From positions 1,674,001 through 1,738,000 of the forward strand of contig JAGYJM010000002.1 in assembly GCA_018402085.1 (NCBI GenBank): 64,000 nucleotides of DNA. The letters are read 5' to 3'. Shown here piece by piece: positions 1 to 7,114 of this stretch. The notes beneath the pieces are model-generated. The model saw only the letters and a list, made by a program, of their open reading frames with translations, did not search any database and was not told where the DNA came from. The DNA is from Flavobacteriales bacterium (GTDB lineage Bacteria > Bacteroidota > Bacteroidia > Flavobacteriales_D > Sanyastnellaceae). Position numbers and translations under genes: made by a program. Within the stretch, counting starts at the first letter, position 1. Each line of letters starts with the position of its first letter.

Positions 1-1
1 T

Positions 2-604
2 CTGTACGATGACAACTACAAAAGCTTTAGTCCGGGAATTCTTACGATGTTGCTGGAGATCCAAACAGCTATTCGGGAGGGCTTTCGCTGGTACTACCCC
101 GGCTATGTGCTTGATCAACCCTCACAATTCAACTACAAGCTTCGTTTAGGGAATTTTCAATATTACAACCCCAACAAGCGCTGGGCTTCTTACGAGCAAT
201 TCAAGGCAACCGAGAGCAAGGCCTATCGATTTAAAGAACGAATCGCTCAGCTCAAAGCACTGCTGATTGCAAAAGGTCTCGCTTTCGAAGAGGTACTATA
301 CCCCTTATTTTCAATGGGCTATGTGCAGTACTGGAATGCCGACTTCCTCAAGTATCCGCTTGTGCTGGCAATTGAAGGGGCTGCTTCTGATGAGATGCTG
401 ATACTCTCTTATGACCTTGACAAAGGGCTTTTTGCAGCAGAAAAGGTGGTTCCGGCGCCGCACTATGAACACCTCGTCAACATGGAGGCCAGCGGTGATT
501 TTCGCCAAGGATCGCGCTATGCCATGCAGTTGCTGATGGTAACAGAACATGTGGCAAGTAGCACCACCCCTGAAATGCTCATGACGCAAATCTGCCCCCT
601 CTAA
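2..604 (+). CDS. Arginyl-tRNA-protein transferase-like protein, 5' partial
   Basis: The reading frame is open from base 2, so the gene starts outside the window. The first ATG at 47 is internal, because the codons before it (LYDDNYKSFSPGILT) continue the same fold. The motifs YDDNYKSFSPG, IREGFRWYYPGYV and the following NYKLRLGN resemble the C-terminal GNAT half of ATE/leucyl-arginyl transferases, where a WYYPGY-like segment follows a FSPG-like turn. Family knowledge suggests transfer of an amino acid from tRNA to a protein N terminus. Bacteroidota homologues are poorly characterised and the substrate is unknown. The catalytic N-terminal cysteine region is not in view, so only a family-level call is possible. 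Confidence 0.6.
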   Translation: MYDDNYKSFSPGILTMLLEIQTAIREGFRWYYPGYVLDQPSQFNYKLRLGNFQYYNPNKRWASYEQFKATESKAYRFKERIAQLKALLIAKGLAFEEVLYPLFSMGYVQYWNADFLKYPLVLAIEGAASDEMLILSYDLDKGLFAAEKVVPAPHYEHLVNMEASGDFRQGSRYAMQLLMVTEHVASSTTPEMLMTQICPL

Positions 605-661
605 ACCATGTGTCTCAGAGGCCGTCTACATTGCTTAACTTCGATGTTTAATCTATAGTTC

Positions 662-1429
662 ATGCGACTGTATTCATGGAACGTGAACGGCATCCGCGCC
701 GTTGTGAAGAAAGGATTTGAACAACAATTCGATGTCAGTATGGGCATGCCTGATGTGCTCTGTCTGCAAGAGACCAAAGCGCAAGATGATCAGGTGGCTG
801 AGGTGCTCAATTCATTGAATTATAAGCTCTACTCAAATGCCGCAGAAAAAAAAGGATACAGCGGTGTAGCGGTGCTTACAAACATCGAGCCCAGAGAAGT
901 GCGGAAAGGAATGGGACTTGAGGCGCATGATCATGAAGGGCGTGTGCTATCACTGCGATTTGATCACTTCTGGCTTGTCACCGTTTACACTCCCAATTCG
1001 CAGAATGAACTGAAGCGCCTGCCCTATCGTAAAGAGTGGGACAAAGCTTTTCTGAATCACCTCAAGAACCTCGAGAAAGATGCGCCTGTGGTTTGCTGCG
1101 GCGACCTGAATGTCGCACATCAGGATATCGACATTGCTCGCCCGAAATCGAATTACAATAAAAGTGCAGGCTACACGCAAGATGAAATCGATGGCCTAAG
1201 TAGCATTCTCAATGAGGGTTTTATCGATAGTTTTCGCTTCTTACACCCAGAGGAGGTTAAGTATTCGTGGTGGTCTTACCGCGCAAAAGCGCGGGATAAG
1301 AATATAGGCTGGCGCATTGACTATTTTCTGGTGAGCGCTGCGCTGGCCGATCAAATCGAAAAAGCGGAAATCCACACGGACATCACCGGCTCAGATCACT
1401 GTCCGATCAGTCTTGAATTGAATCTTTGA
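662..1429 (+). CDS. xth: Exodeoxyribonuclease III (AP endonuclease)
   Basis: 255 residues, the usual length for bacterial ExoIII/ExoA. It opens with SWNVNGIRAV (metal-site Asn) and contains LCLQETKA (metal-site Glu), a CGDLNVAH block (Asp/Asn of the active site) and the closing GSDHCPISLEL (catalytic Asp-His). It removes 3' blocks and incises abasic sites in base excision repair in the cytoplasm. The ATG at 662 gives the canonical N terminus. A TAAC-TTCG box at about 633-640 is a plausible -7 element with a short leader. A GGAT hairpin (1280-1297) lies within the conserved WWSYR...KNIGWRID segment, where residues RAKARD are encoded without changing the family's usual length. Confidence 0.95.
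   Translation: MRLYSWNVNGIRAVVKKGFEQQFDVSMGMPDVLCLQETKAQDDQVAEVLNSLNYKLYSNAAEKKGYSGVAVLTNIEPREVRKGMGLEAHDHEGRVLSLRFDHFWLVTVYTPNSQNELKRLPYRKEWDKAFLNHLKNLEKDAPVVCCGDLNVAHQDIDIARPKSNYNKSAGYTQDEIDGLSSILNEGFIDSFRFLHPEEVKYSWWSYRAKARDKNIGWRIDYFLVSAALADQIEKAEIHTDITGSDHCPISLELNL
1280..1297 (+). repeat. GGAT-hairpin element 1 (inside xth)
   Basis: CGCGC-AAAA-GCGCG followed by GGAT. Starts at codon position 1 of xth and encodes RAKARD. Confidence 0.75.
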
Positions 1430-1451
1430 ATCGTTTCACTAACTTGAATAT

Positions 1452-1805
1452 ATGGAACAGCGCATTAAAAGCTTTGAGGCGTTCTATCCCTATTACCTCA
1501 GTGAGCACAAAGAGCCCGGAACTCGTCGCACGCACTTTCTAGGCACTTCATTTTTCATCGGCTTGTTTTTGTATGCCGTAATATCAAGCTGGTACTGGGC
1601 GATACTTGTGGGTGTTGCGAGCGCTTATGGCATGGCATGGGCTGGGCATTATTTCATCGAGAAGAACAAGCCCGCCACCTTCAGGTACCCTCTCTGGTCA
1701 TTGATGAGTGACTTTAAGCTTTACTTTGATATTCTCAGCGGTAAAGAATCGTTTACTTCAGGCCGCTACGATGCGCTCTCAGAAGATGGTGACGGTACAC
1801 TATAA
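1452..1805 (+). CDS. Mpo1-like / DUF962 small membrane protein
   Basis: 117 residues. The pattern fits the Mpo1-like (DUF962, YGL010w) family: FxAFYPYYLSEH near the N terminus, then TRRTHFLGT, two hydrophobic segments (about residues 31-48 and 50-66) and the AGHYFIEKNKPATFRYPLWSL block. The conserved histidines (HFLGT, GHYF) are kept. In yeast Mpo1 is an iron-dependent dioxygenase of 2-hydroxy fatty acids. Whether the bacterial protein does this is not established. It lies 22 bases after xth on the same strand and may be co-transcribed with it. Confidence 0.85.
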   Translation: MEQRIKSFEAFYPYYLSEHKEPGTRRTHFLGTSFFIGLFLYAVISSWYWAILVGVASAYGMAWAGHYFIEKNKPATFRYPLWSLMSDFKLYFDILSGKESFTSGRYDALSEDGDGTL

Positions 1806-1869
1806 AGTCGCGGTACTGTGATATACCGATAGGGCTTTGTATCTTCGGACATTACCTTAGACCTTCACT

Positions 1870-2916
1870 ATGAGACACTTCTTTCTCACGCTCGCCTTGT
1901 TCGTGGTATCGGCAACCTTGTTTGCTCAATTGGATATCTCCGGTTGCACCAATCCATTCGCCGTCAATTTCAATCCGAATGCGCTTGAAGATAACGGCTC
2001 ATGTGAAAACCACCCCACACTGATAGAACTTAACGCCACACTCGATGAAGCGATTGTGATCGGTACAGGGATCAGCAATGAGCATATGGCCATTGCTAAT
2101 CACGGACCGGTACAGATGGGGCTCAAGATTAACCGCAGGTTCATCTCAGATATTATTCCTGAAAACGGAAATGACTACTTTGCCTGGACTGGCTACAGTC
2201 CGACCAGCTTTAATGACCCTACGCCCGTTCCGGGTCTGGCGCGGTGGGATTTTATTTACAGCTTCAACCTTGGAAACTACACCTTTGAAGACCTTGAAGC
2301 ATACCTGATCATAGATTTTGATCCACTAGACAGCCCGGGGCAGGCAGCTCCTTTCGAGCTGAATATTTCTGAGGTGCTTGATGACCTGAACCAAGACGAC
2401 CTAGCATCACGCCAGGGATCAGAAAACCTCGGCTTCGCCTACTGGCCAGGCCTTGCGGGCCCTGACGCCAACTTGTTCGACCCGATGAACCCTGGAGTCT
2501 ATGACCTCGGGCTTCGCCTTGATAACCAAGGTGGATTCACTCTTGCAGAGGTATCTATCCGTGTGATCGTAGAAGAAGCCATTGAGGGGTGTACCGATCC
2601 TGCGGCGTGCAATTACGATCCTTTGAATAATCTTGAAGACAACTCCTGTGTCTACCCCGAACCCCTTTTAAACTGCGACGGCACATGTGCAAACGACACA
2701 AATAACAACGGTGTTTGCGACGAGAACGAAGTGTACGGATGCATTTATCCAGAGGCTCTAAACTATGACCCGCAGAGCACTTCAGATGATGGTTCGTGCA
2801 TCTTTGAGAGTGTCTGCGGGTCAGATTGTGAGCGCTTCGATGCGGATGGCAATGGGATCGTTCAGGCGAATGATCTCCTACTCTTCCTAACCTTTTACCA
2901 GATTCCTTGCGAGTAA
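1870..2916 (+). CDS. Secreted GCTDP-module protein with Cys-capped EF-hand C terminus
   Basis: 348 residues with a clear signal peptide (about 1-19, ending LFAQ). The mature protein begins with one GCTNP...DNGSC module, followed by a roughly 170-residue globular region without recognisable family motifs. A second GCTDPAACNYDP module comes next, then a thrombospondin-type-3-like DTNNNGVCDENE loop, a third GC..PEALNYDP...DDGSC module and a final single EF-hand (DADGNGIVQANDLLLFL) flanked by cysteines. No T9SS type A or B sorting domain is present. The same ending occurs in the proteins at 17696-22384 and 42691-44697. A TATCTTCG box at about 1839-1846 is a likely promoter. Function unknown. Confidence 0.8.
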   Translation: MRHFFLTLALFVVSATLFAQLDISGCTNPFAVNFNPNALEDNGSCENHPTLIELNATLDEAIVIGTGISNEHMAIANHGPVQMGLKINRRFISDIIPENGNDYFAWTGYSPTSFNDPTPVPGLARWDFIYSFNLGNYTFEDLEAYLIIDFDPLDSPGQAAPFELNISEVLDDLNQDDLASRQGSENLGFAYWPGLAGPDANLFDPMNPGVYDLGLRLDNQGGFTLAEVSIRVIVEEAIEGCTDPAACNYDPLNNLEDNSCVYPEPLLNCDGTCANDTNNNGVCDENEVYGCIYPEALNYDPQSTSDDGSCIFESVCGSDCERFDADGNGIVQANDLLLFLTFYQIPCE

Positions 2917-2925
2917 TCTGACGGA

Positions 2926-3693
2926 TTACTCTTCATTCATAAGAATTGGCGTTTTTCCGTCGGTTATAATCACCTTCGCATTAGGGGAAGTAGCAAGTGC
3001 TCTGAAGGCTTCGATCATTTCAAACTGCAGTACCTGATTGGTCATGCCGCTCGATAGAATGCGCTGTGACTCTGCTACACCTTCCGCCTGAATCATCTTT
3101 CGTTCTGCTTCTTTACGTTCGAGCTGAAGCACAAACTCCATGCGCTGCGCGTCTTGCTCAGCGGAGAGCTTCTCTTCTATCGCTTGCGTCAGCGATTCGG
3201 GCAATACGATGCGCTTCATCAGCACCCGTTCAACGATAATGCCTTTTTCTTCAAGGGTTTTTTCCATTAAGGTCTGCACTTCATCTTCGATCACCGCCCG
3301 CTCACCGGTATGCATATCTTTTGCCATAAAGCGGGCACTTACATCGGCTAATGCGGAGCGGAATACCGGAGAAATCAGGTCTTCTTCATAATTCACACCC
3401 ACCTGACGCAGAAGAAGAGGCACCTTATTTGGATCTACCCGATACAGAATCGAAACCTCGCAACGAATCGTCAGTCCTTCTTTCGAAGGAATCTCGAGGT
3501 TGATCTCTTTGTTGATGTTTCGGGTAGGAACCACCAGGTAAGTTGATAAAAAAGGATTGTACAGGCGCGCTCCTTCAGAAACAGGCTCTCCTACGAGTTT
3601 TCCTACACGGCGCTTTACAGCTATCTCATCTTGTCTGACAACGACGCATCCAGTGAGATAGGTGATGAACAGGGCAGCTATGATCCATCTCAT
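2926..3693 (-). CDS. SPFH/Band 7 (prohibitin-like) lipoprotein
   Basis: The ATG at 3693 gives an N terminus MRWIIAALFITYLTGC with a lipobox (LTGC), so it is preferred over an upstream start 13 codons earlier. Then comes a typical Band 7 domain (about residues 18-200: DEIAVKRRVGK, PTRNINKEI, SVLYRVDP-type strand, LVLMKRIVLPESL) and a short coiled region (LSAEQDAQRMEFVLQLERKEAERKMIQAEG). SPFH proteins form membrane-attached oligomers that organise membrane proteins or proteases. As a lipoprotein this one probably faces the periplasm. It is divergent from the zinc-ribbon gene at 3817 and convergent with the secreted protein ending at 2916. A partner is not evident. Confidence 0.85.
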   Translation of the reverse strand: MRWIIAALFITYLTGCVVVRQDEIAVKRRVGKLVGEPVSEGARLYNPFLSTYLVVPTRNINKEINLEIPSKEGLTIRCEVSILYRVDPNKVPLLLRQVGVNYEEDLISPVFRSALADVSARFMAKDMHTGERAVIEDEVQTLMEKTLEEKGIIVERVLMKRIVLPESLTQAIEEKLSAEQDAQRMEFVLQLERKEAERKMIQAEGVAESQRILSSGMTNQVLQFEMIEAFRALATSPNAKVIITDGKTPILMNEE

Positions 3694-3806
3694 ATACTTA
3701 CGGTTTATGGGGTTAATACACTTGTTTAACAATTCATTAACAAATGTCGTGCCAAAATGCGAGATTTGCTATTCAATCGGATAGTTTTACTATCACACAA
3801 GGACTG

Positions 3807-3814
3807 TAAATTTG
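3807..3814 (+). promoter_or_regulatory. Promoter -7 box TAAATTTG
   Basis: Perfect TAnnTTTG (Bacteroidota -7 consensus), with TTT about 19 bases upstream as a possible -33 element. Five bases separate it from the ATG at 3820 and two from the ATG at 3817, so transcription would start at or in the start codon. Confidence 0.6.
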
Positions 3815-3816
3815 TC

Positions 3817-4044
3817 ATGATGATCGTAATCGCAGGAACCAAATACCGTAAACGCCCTACAGGCGAACCATCCAGGGAAGCGACATACTGCCAGAATTGC
3901 GGTTACTTCTCTCATTTCCGTTCGTTTGAAGTTCGCAACTGGCTTACACTATTCTTCATCCCGGTATTTCCGATTGGTAAATCAAAGCGGGTGCTTCTGT
4001 GTGGGCGGTGTGAAGGTGGTTCATCGCCATTTAACAGCTTTTAG
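3817..4044 (+). CDS. Small zinc-ribbon protein
   Basis: About 75 residues from the tandem ATGs at 3817/3820. A -7 box ending at 3814 makes these the natural start and excludes the longer frame from 3757. Two CxxC pairs (YCQNCG near residue 29 and LCGRCEGG near the C terminus) bracket a hydrophobic stretch (LTLFFIPVFPIGKSKR), the layout of the zinc-ribbon-15 family in Bacteroidota. Likely a small zinc-binding protein of unknown role. It is divergent from the SPFH lipoprotein gene and closed by the strong terminator at 4155-4182. Confidence 0.75.
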   Translation: MMIVIAGTKYRKRPTGEPSREATYCQNCGYFSHFRSFEVRNWLTLFFIPVFPIGKSKRVLLCGRCEGGSSPFNSF

Positions 4045-4154
4045 CAGTGCATTGAGGCTACAGCGCCTTTTTTGGCATAGTGATTGCACCCTTCATAGTA
4101 CAACTGCTATCTGCAGTTGATCTAGGTAACATAGTTATTTTGGTTAAGGTTTGA

Positions 4155-4182
4155 AAAAGGCCCGGAAACGTCCGGGCCTTTT
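4155..4182 (+). terminator. Rho-independent terminator
   Basis: Perfect 12-bp stem AAAAGGCCCGGA / TCCGGGCCTTTT with an AACG loop. It is symmetric, so it could also act on the other strand. On the plus strand it ends the zinc-ribbon transcript. Confidence 0.85.
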
Positions 4183-4218
4183 CTATGGGCACCTTTTGTG
4201 GTTGACGAGCAATCTGGC

Positions 4219-4236
4219 ATCCTGCGCTTTTGCGCA
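4219..4236 (-). repeat. GGAT-hairpin element 2 (intergenic)
   Basis: On the minus strand TGCGC-AAAA-GCGCA then GGAT. It lies between the terminator at 4182 and the acyltransferase start. Confidence 0.75.
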
Positions 4237-4323
4237 GAAAAAAGATTGAAGGGTGAAAGTAAGCGCCATAGAAACGTAACGCTTCCCTGTCGGAATACAC
4301 GTAGACACCTTGTATCTTGCAGC

Positions 4324-5064
4324 ATGCGCAGAAATGTGTTCGGACAACCTGTTTTCATCAAGCGGATGCTCATACTGCTGTTTGGGTTCTTCAGCTGGCC
4401 GCGCTTCAACTTCTTCTACAAGAACCGGATTGAGGGTGCTGAGGTTTTTCGTGAATTACAAGACCGTAACGTTTTGATTGTAAGCAATCATCAAACATAT
4501 TTTGCCGACGTTATTTTCATGTTTCACGTAATCCTTTCGTCACTTGCAGGGCGGCCGAACAACATAAAATACCCTGGTTTTCTCTTCTATCCTAAGCATA
4601 ACATCTACTTTGTTGCCGCTGAAGAAACGATGAAAAGGGGGCTATTGCCCAAAATCATGCGGGCCGGTGGGGCTGTAACCGTAAAGCGCACCTGGCGCAA
4701 AGATGGTCAGCCGGCTCGGCGAGAAGTTGACCCGAGCGATCCCGGAAAAGTAAAAAAGGCGCTTGAAGAAGGCTGGGTCATATCCTTTCCGCAAGGAACG
4801 ACCTCGCCCTGGGTTCCCGGGCGCAAAGGCACTGCACACCTGATCAAGCAAACCGAAGCTGTTGTGGTTCCTGTGGTCATTGACGGTTTTAGGCGTGCTT
4901 TCGACAAACGAGGGCTCGTCAACAAGAAGAAAGGGGTTATTTTGACCATGCGCGTAAAGAAGCCGCTTGAAATTGATTACCAGGCACCTGTGGAAGACAT
5001 CCTGCGGCAAGTGATGCACAGTATAGAGCAGAGTGAAGATTTTTTGCAGGTTCCTGAAACCTGA
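4324..5064 (+). CDS. 1-acyl-sn-glycerol-3-phosphate acyltransferase (PlsC family)
   Basis: About 246 residues from the ATG at 4324. The ORF extends upstream to 4198, but that part is low-complexity, contains a hairpin element and lacks homology cues. The PlsC/LPLAT motifs are present: NHQTYFADV (variant of the catalytic NHxxxxD motif, with Asp at the spaced position), FPQGTTSP (variant of the EGT substrate-binding block) and VPVVIDGFRRAF. An N-terminal hydrophobic segment (FIKRMLILLFGFFSW) probably anchors it to the inner membrane. Predicted role: acyl transfer to a lyso-phospholipid or related acceptor. A TATCTTGC box at 4313-4320 lies only a few bases before the ATG. Confidence 0.8.
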   Translation: MRRNVFGQPVFIKRMLILLFGFFSWPRFNFFYKNRIEGAEVFRELQDRNVLIVSNHQTYFADVIFMFHVILSSLAGRPNNIKYPGFLFYPKHNIYFVAAEETMKRGLLPKIMRAGGAVTVKRTWRKDGQPARREVDPSDPGKVKKALEEGWVISFPQGTTSPWVPGRKGTAHLIKQTEAVVVPVVIDGFRRAFDKRGLVNKKKGVILTMRVKKPLEIDYQAPVEDILRQVMHSIEQSEDFLQVPET

Positions 5065-5163
5065 AGAAGTCTGCCCCCGTAAAGGTAGCTGACAATTATC
5101 TATCTCCCCCTCTGTTGAGAACAGAGCCAAATTTAACCGTACTACTAAAAGATATATTCTGCA

Positions 5164-5310
5164 ATGTTAGAGCATTATAAGGCGGAATTGGGGAAGGTCT
5201 GTTTCGATCCCATCCTTTTTCGCAAAGAACTACGCAAAGCGTTCCGATCACTCGCAGGTGACGAGCGAATGGAATTGAGGGATTGGTTAAAGGACAGTAG
5301 TTACATTTAA
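5164..5310 (+). CDS. 48-residue conserved-looking small protein
   Basis: A short ORF with its own signals: a TATATTCTG box just before the ATG (5164) and a terminator (5333-5363) just after the stop. The peptide starts MLEHYKAELGK, contains VCFDPILFRKELRKAF and ends with WLKDSSYI, charged and mostly helical in character. I recall similar 45-60-residue proteins in Flavobacteriales but cannot name the family. Function unknown. Protein coding is inferred from the tight transcriptional framing, a helix-like pattern and a complete frame. Confidence 0.6.
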   Translation: MLEHYKAELGKVCFDPILFRKELRKAFRSLAGDERMELRDWLKDSSYI

Positions 5311-5332
5311 CCAAGCTACGAGAGAGAGAGGA

Positions 5333-5363
5333 GGCGTTTCCGAATAGGGGACGCCTTTTTTTT
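5333..5363 (+). terminator. Rho-independent terminator after the 48-aa gene
   Basis: Stem GGCGTTTCC / GGGGACGCC (G-T wobbles) with a GAATA loop, followed by eight or more T. Confidence 0.8.
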
Positions 5364-5509
5364 GATTGGTAAAACAAAACGCGGCATCCGTAAAACGCTT
5401 GTCAGACGATCACTCAGATCGCCCATCTTTACCACCGGAGAGCGCTGAAGGTCGCAGAATCCGACGGTGCGGAGCACATTGTTGGAAGACGCGACCTTCT
5501 TTTTTTCGT
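5364..5509 (+). ncRNA. Possible small RNA between two plus-strand terminators
   Basis: About 140 bases between the terminator at 5333-5363 and a second plus-strand terminator-like structure (GAAGGTCGC at 5447-5455 pairing with GCGACCTTC at 5491-5499, then seven T). No credible ORF lies between them. A second terminator with no gene in front implies either a separate small transcript or read-through insurance. No clear promoter box was recognised, so the call is tentative. Confidence 0.3.
5447..5506 (+). terminator. Second plus-strand terminator-like hairpin
   Basis: Nine-base arms GAAGGTCGC/GCGACCTTC with a 35-base interior that can itself fold, followed by a T tract. The T tract is only on the plus strand. 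Confidence 0.55.
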
Positions 5510-5869
5510 CTACTCGAAGGTGATCATCCTTGCCGGCTTTCGTCCGCAAAACCACCAGAGTCCTCCTCCCAGGGCATACATCAATACATCTATGGGGTCA
5601 GCCGTTTTGGAGGCATTTATAGCGGGCATTACGCCTTCAAAAACCAGAGCTGCATAGCCAATCGCTGCAAAGACCATCCAACCGGTGATACGTCCGGCTT
5701 CTCCTTTGATCCATTGCATCGCCTCTTGCGCGAAGGTTAGGATCACAGGCATCGCGAGCAGGTCTGCCAGGTAGCCATCAACAATGGCGTTTACCGATCC
5801 GGCAGAGAAATGCCATGACTTCAGTACGACATAGAGTCCGAAGGTGATATTGAAGAGTGGGGTATGCAT
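5510..5869 (-). CDS. Small multi-pass membrane protein (magnesium-citrate-transporter-like hypothetical)
   Basis: 119 residues from the ATG at 5869. The longer frame from 5935 overlaps the upstream gene and is rejected. Three to four hydrophobic segments are visible, with the features VDGYLADLLAMPVIL and TADPIDVLMYALGGGLWW. These match a short Bacteroidota family often labelled magnesium citrate secondary transporter, a label without experimental support that I know of. It starts two bases after the stop of the zinc-ribbon/TM gene at 5872-6177, so the two are one operon. Confidence 0.65.
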   Translation of the reverse strand: MHTPLFNITFGLYVVLKSWHFSAGSVNAIVDGYLADLLAMPVILTFAQEAMQWIKGEAGRITGWMVFAAIGYAALVFEGVMPAINASKTADPIDVLMYALGGGLWWFCGRKPARMITFE

Positions 5870-5871
5870 CC

Positions 5872-6177
5872 TTAGCCCGGTGTTGCTGCGATCAGCCAGA
5901 GAATAAAAGAAAGCACCACCCAATAAACAAACCAAATGCCTTTCAGCACGACGTAAACGACTTTAACAAAGAGGTTATCTGATTGCTGAATTGAATCAAG
6001 AAACACATCGAACCTGGTCTTTGGCAGTGCAAGGCGTTTCTTTTCGCGATCAGCTTCTTCTTCTTTAAGTCTGCTCTGAGGGTCGAGTGTTGCACCACAG
6101 TTTTCACATCTGTGGACGGGTCCTACGTTCCAGGTGTCGCACTCCGGACATTTACGTTCAATGGTTTCACGACTCAT
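5872..6177 (-). CDS. Zinc-ribbon protein with C-terminal membrane anchor
   Basis: 101 residues. An N-terminal four-cysteine zinc ribbon (CPECDTWNVG...HRCENCG, residues 9-27) is followed by a charged linker (RLKEEEADREKKRLALPKTR) and one C-terminal transmembrane segment (about 74-96, VVYVVLKGIWFVYWVVLSFI). Probably a cytoplasmic zinc ribbon tethered to the inner membrane. Target unknown. A TACCTTTC box on the minus strand just upstream (about 6186-6193) is a likely promoter. Confidence 0.75.
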   Translation of the reverse strand: MSRETIERKCPECDTWNVGPVHRCENCGATLDPQSRLKEEEADREKKRLALPKTRFDVFLDSIQQSDNLFVKVVYVVLKGIWFVYWVVLSFILWLIAATPG

Positions 6178-6203
6178 GCTCCGAAAGGTACAATCCGATT
6201 TTA

Positions 6204-7052
6204 TCAGGCACGCTGATGTTTGACCAATCTCAGGAAAGTTCTGGGCACGCGCGTTTTGATGCTCACGGCCTCTTTTCCAGGCAGTTCAACATCCACTGAA
6301 AAGAAATGCAATCCGAGCCTTCCCATCGGATCGTCGGCTTTTCCTCTTCGGGCATAGCCGGGTACGGGGGTTTGCAGGGCCTCAAGGGTCGAGAACAGCT
6401 CGCTAAAGGCCTCCTTCATCATATCCATTTTGAGCAGGGCAAAATCTTTTCCCTGCACCATCAGTCGAAAAGGAAAGCTCAAGTCTGCTTCATCTTCATT
6501 TCCGGACTTCCGATACTTTGGATCGGCGAGATGTCCGCTATCCGGAAATTGTCCTTTGGCCACAACGTAATACTTCTTGGGAAGTTTATTCCACTGTTCC
6601 TGAAGTCTGACCCTTGTGACCGCAGACTTGGCGACGAGTAATATTCCGCTGGCGTCTTTTGGGAGTTTATTAACGAAAAAGACATCGTCAGCGGTTCCTT
6701 CTTTCTGACGCAAATAACTTCGCACCACAGAGAACGCGCTTCGTTTGCGTTTGTCAGGAGAGGCACTGATCCAACCGGCAGGTTTCTCTACTGCCAGCAA
6801 CTCGTCGTTTTCGAACAGCACGGGAAAGGGCAGTTTACTCACAGCCACTTCTTCTATTTTGCTCTCGGTGTGTACACATACGTCCGAGCCTTCCTTGACG
6901 AATTCATTAGGGAACGTGAGCGGTTTATCATTCACGGTCACATGACCAGACTTGATCATCTGTCGGCCCTTGTTGTTCGAGCGGTACTTCATCTGATCCA
7001 TGACCAGATCGAGAAGTCGTGCTTTCTCTTTCGCTTTGAATGCGTGCTTCAT
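6204..7052 (-). CDS. S4-domain RluA-like pseudouridine synthase homologue lacking the catalytic Asp
   Basis: 282 residues. The N-terminal S4-like RNA-binding part (about 8-70, KARLLDLVMDQMKYRSNNKGRQMIKSG) precedes a PseudoU_synth_2-like domain. The strands FENDELLAVEKPAGW and GILLVAKS are typical of RluA. However, the catalytic block, normally H-R-L-D-x-x-T-S-G, reads N-K-L-P-K-D-A-S-G here (read from the DNA at about 6645-6680 on the minus strand). The essential Asp is therefore Pro and the Arg is Lys. The protein may bind RNA without isomerising uridine. Its -7 box TACTTTTG (7058-7065) is five bases from the ATG, suggesting a leaderless mRNA. Confidence 0.75.
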   Translation of the reverse strand: MKHAFKAKEKARLLDLVMDQMKYRSNNKGRQMIKSGHVTVNDKPLTFPNEFVKEGSDVCVHTESKIEEVAVSKLPFPVLFENDELLAVEKPAGWISASPDKRKRSAFSVVRSYLRQKEGTADDVFFVNKLPKDASGILLVAKSAVTRVRLQEQWNKLPKKYYVVAKGQFPDSGHLADPKYRKSGNEDEADLSFPFRLMVQGKDFALLKMDMMKEAFSELFSTLEALQTPVPGYARRGKADDPMGRLGLHFFSVDVELPGKEAVSIKTRVPRTFLRLVKHQRA

Positions 7053-7057
7053 AAAGG

Positions 7058-7065
7058 CAAAAGTA
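7058..7065 (-). promoter_or_regulatory. Promoter -7 box TACTTTTG, five bases from the start codon
   Basis: Perfect TAnnTTTG on the minus strand, then five bases, then the ATG at 7052. Predicted start of transcription coincides with the start codon. Confidence 0.6.
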
Positions 7066-7114
7066 CATTGTCTTGTGCGAAAGCTATGTACTACCTTCGT
7101 AAGAAAGACTGCTT

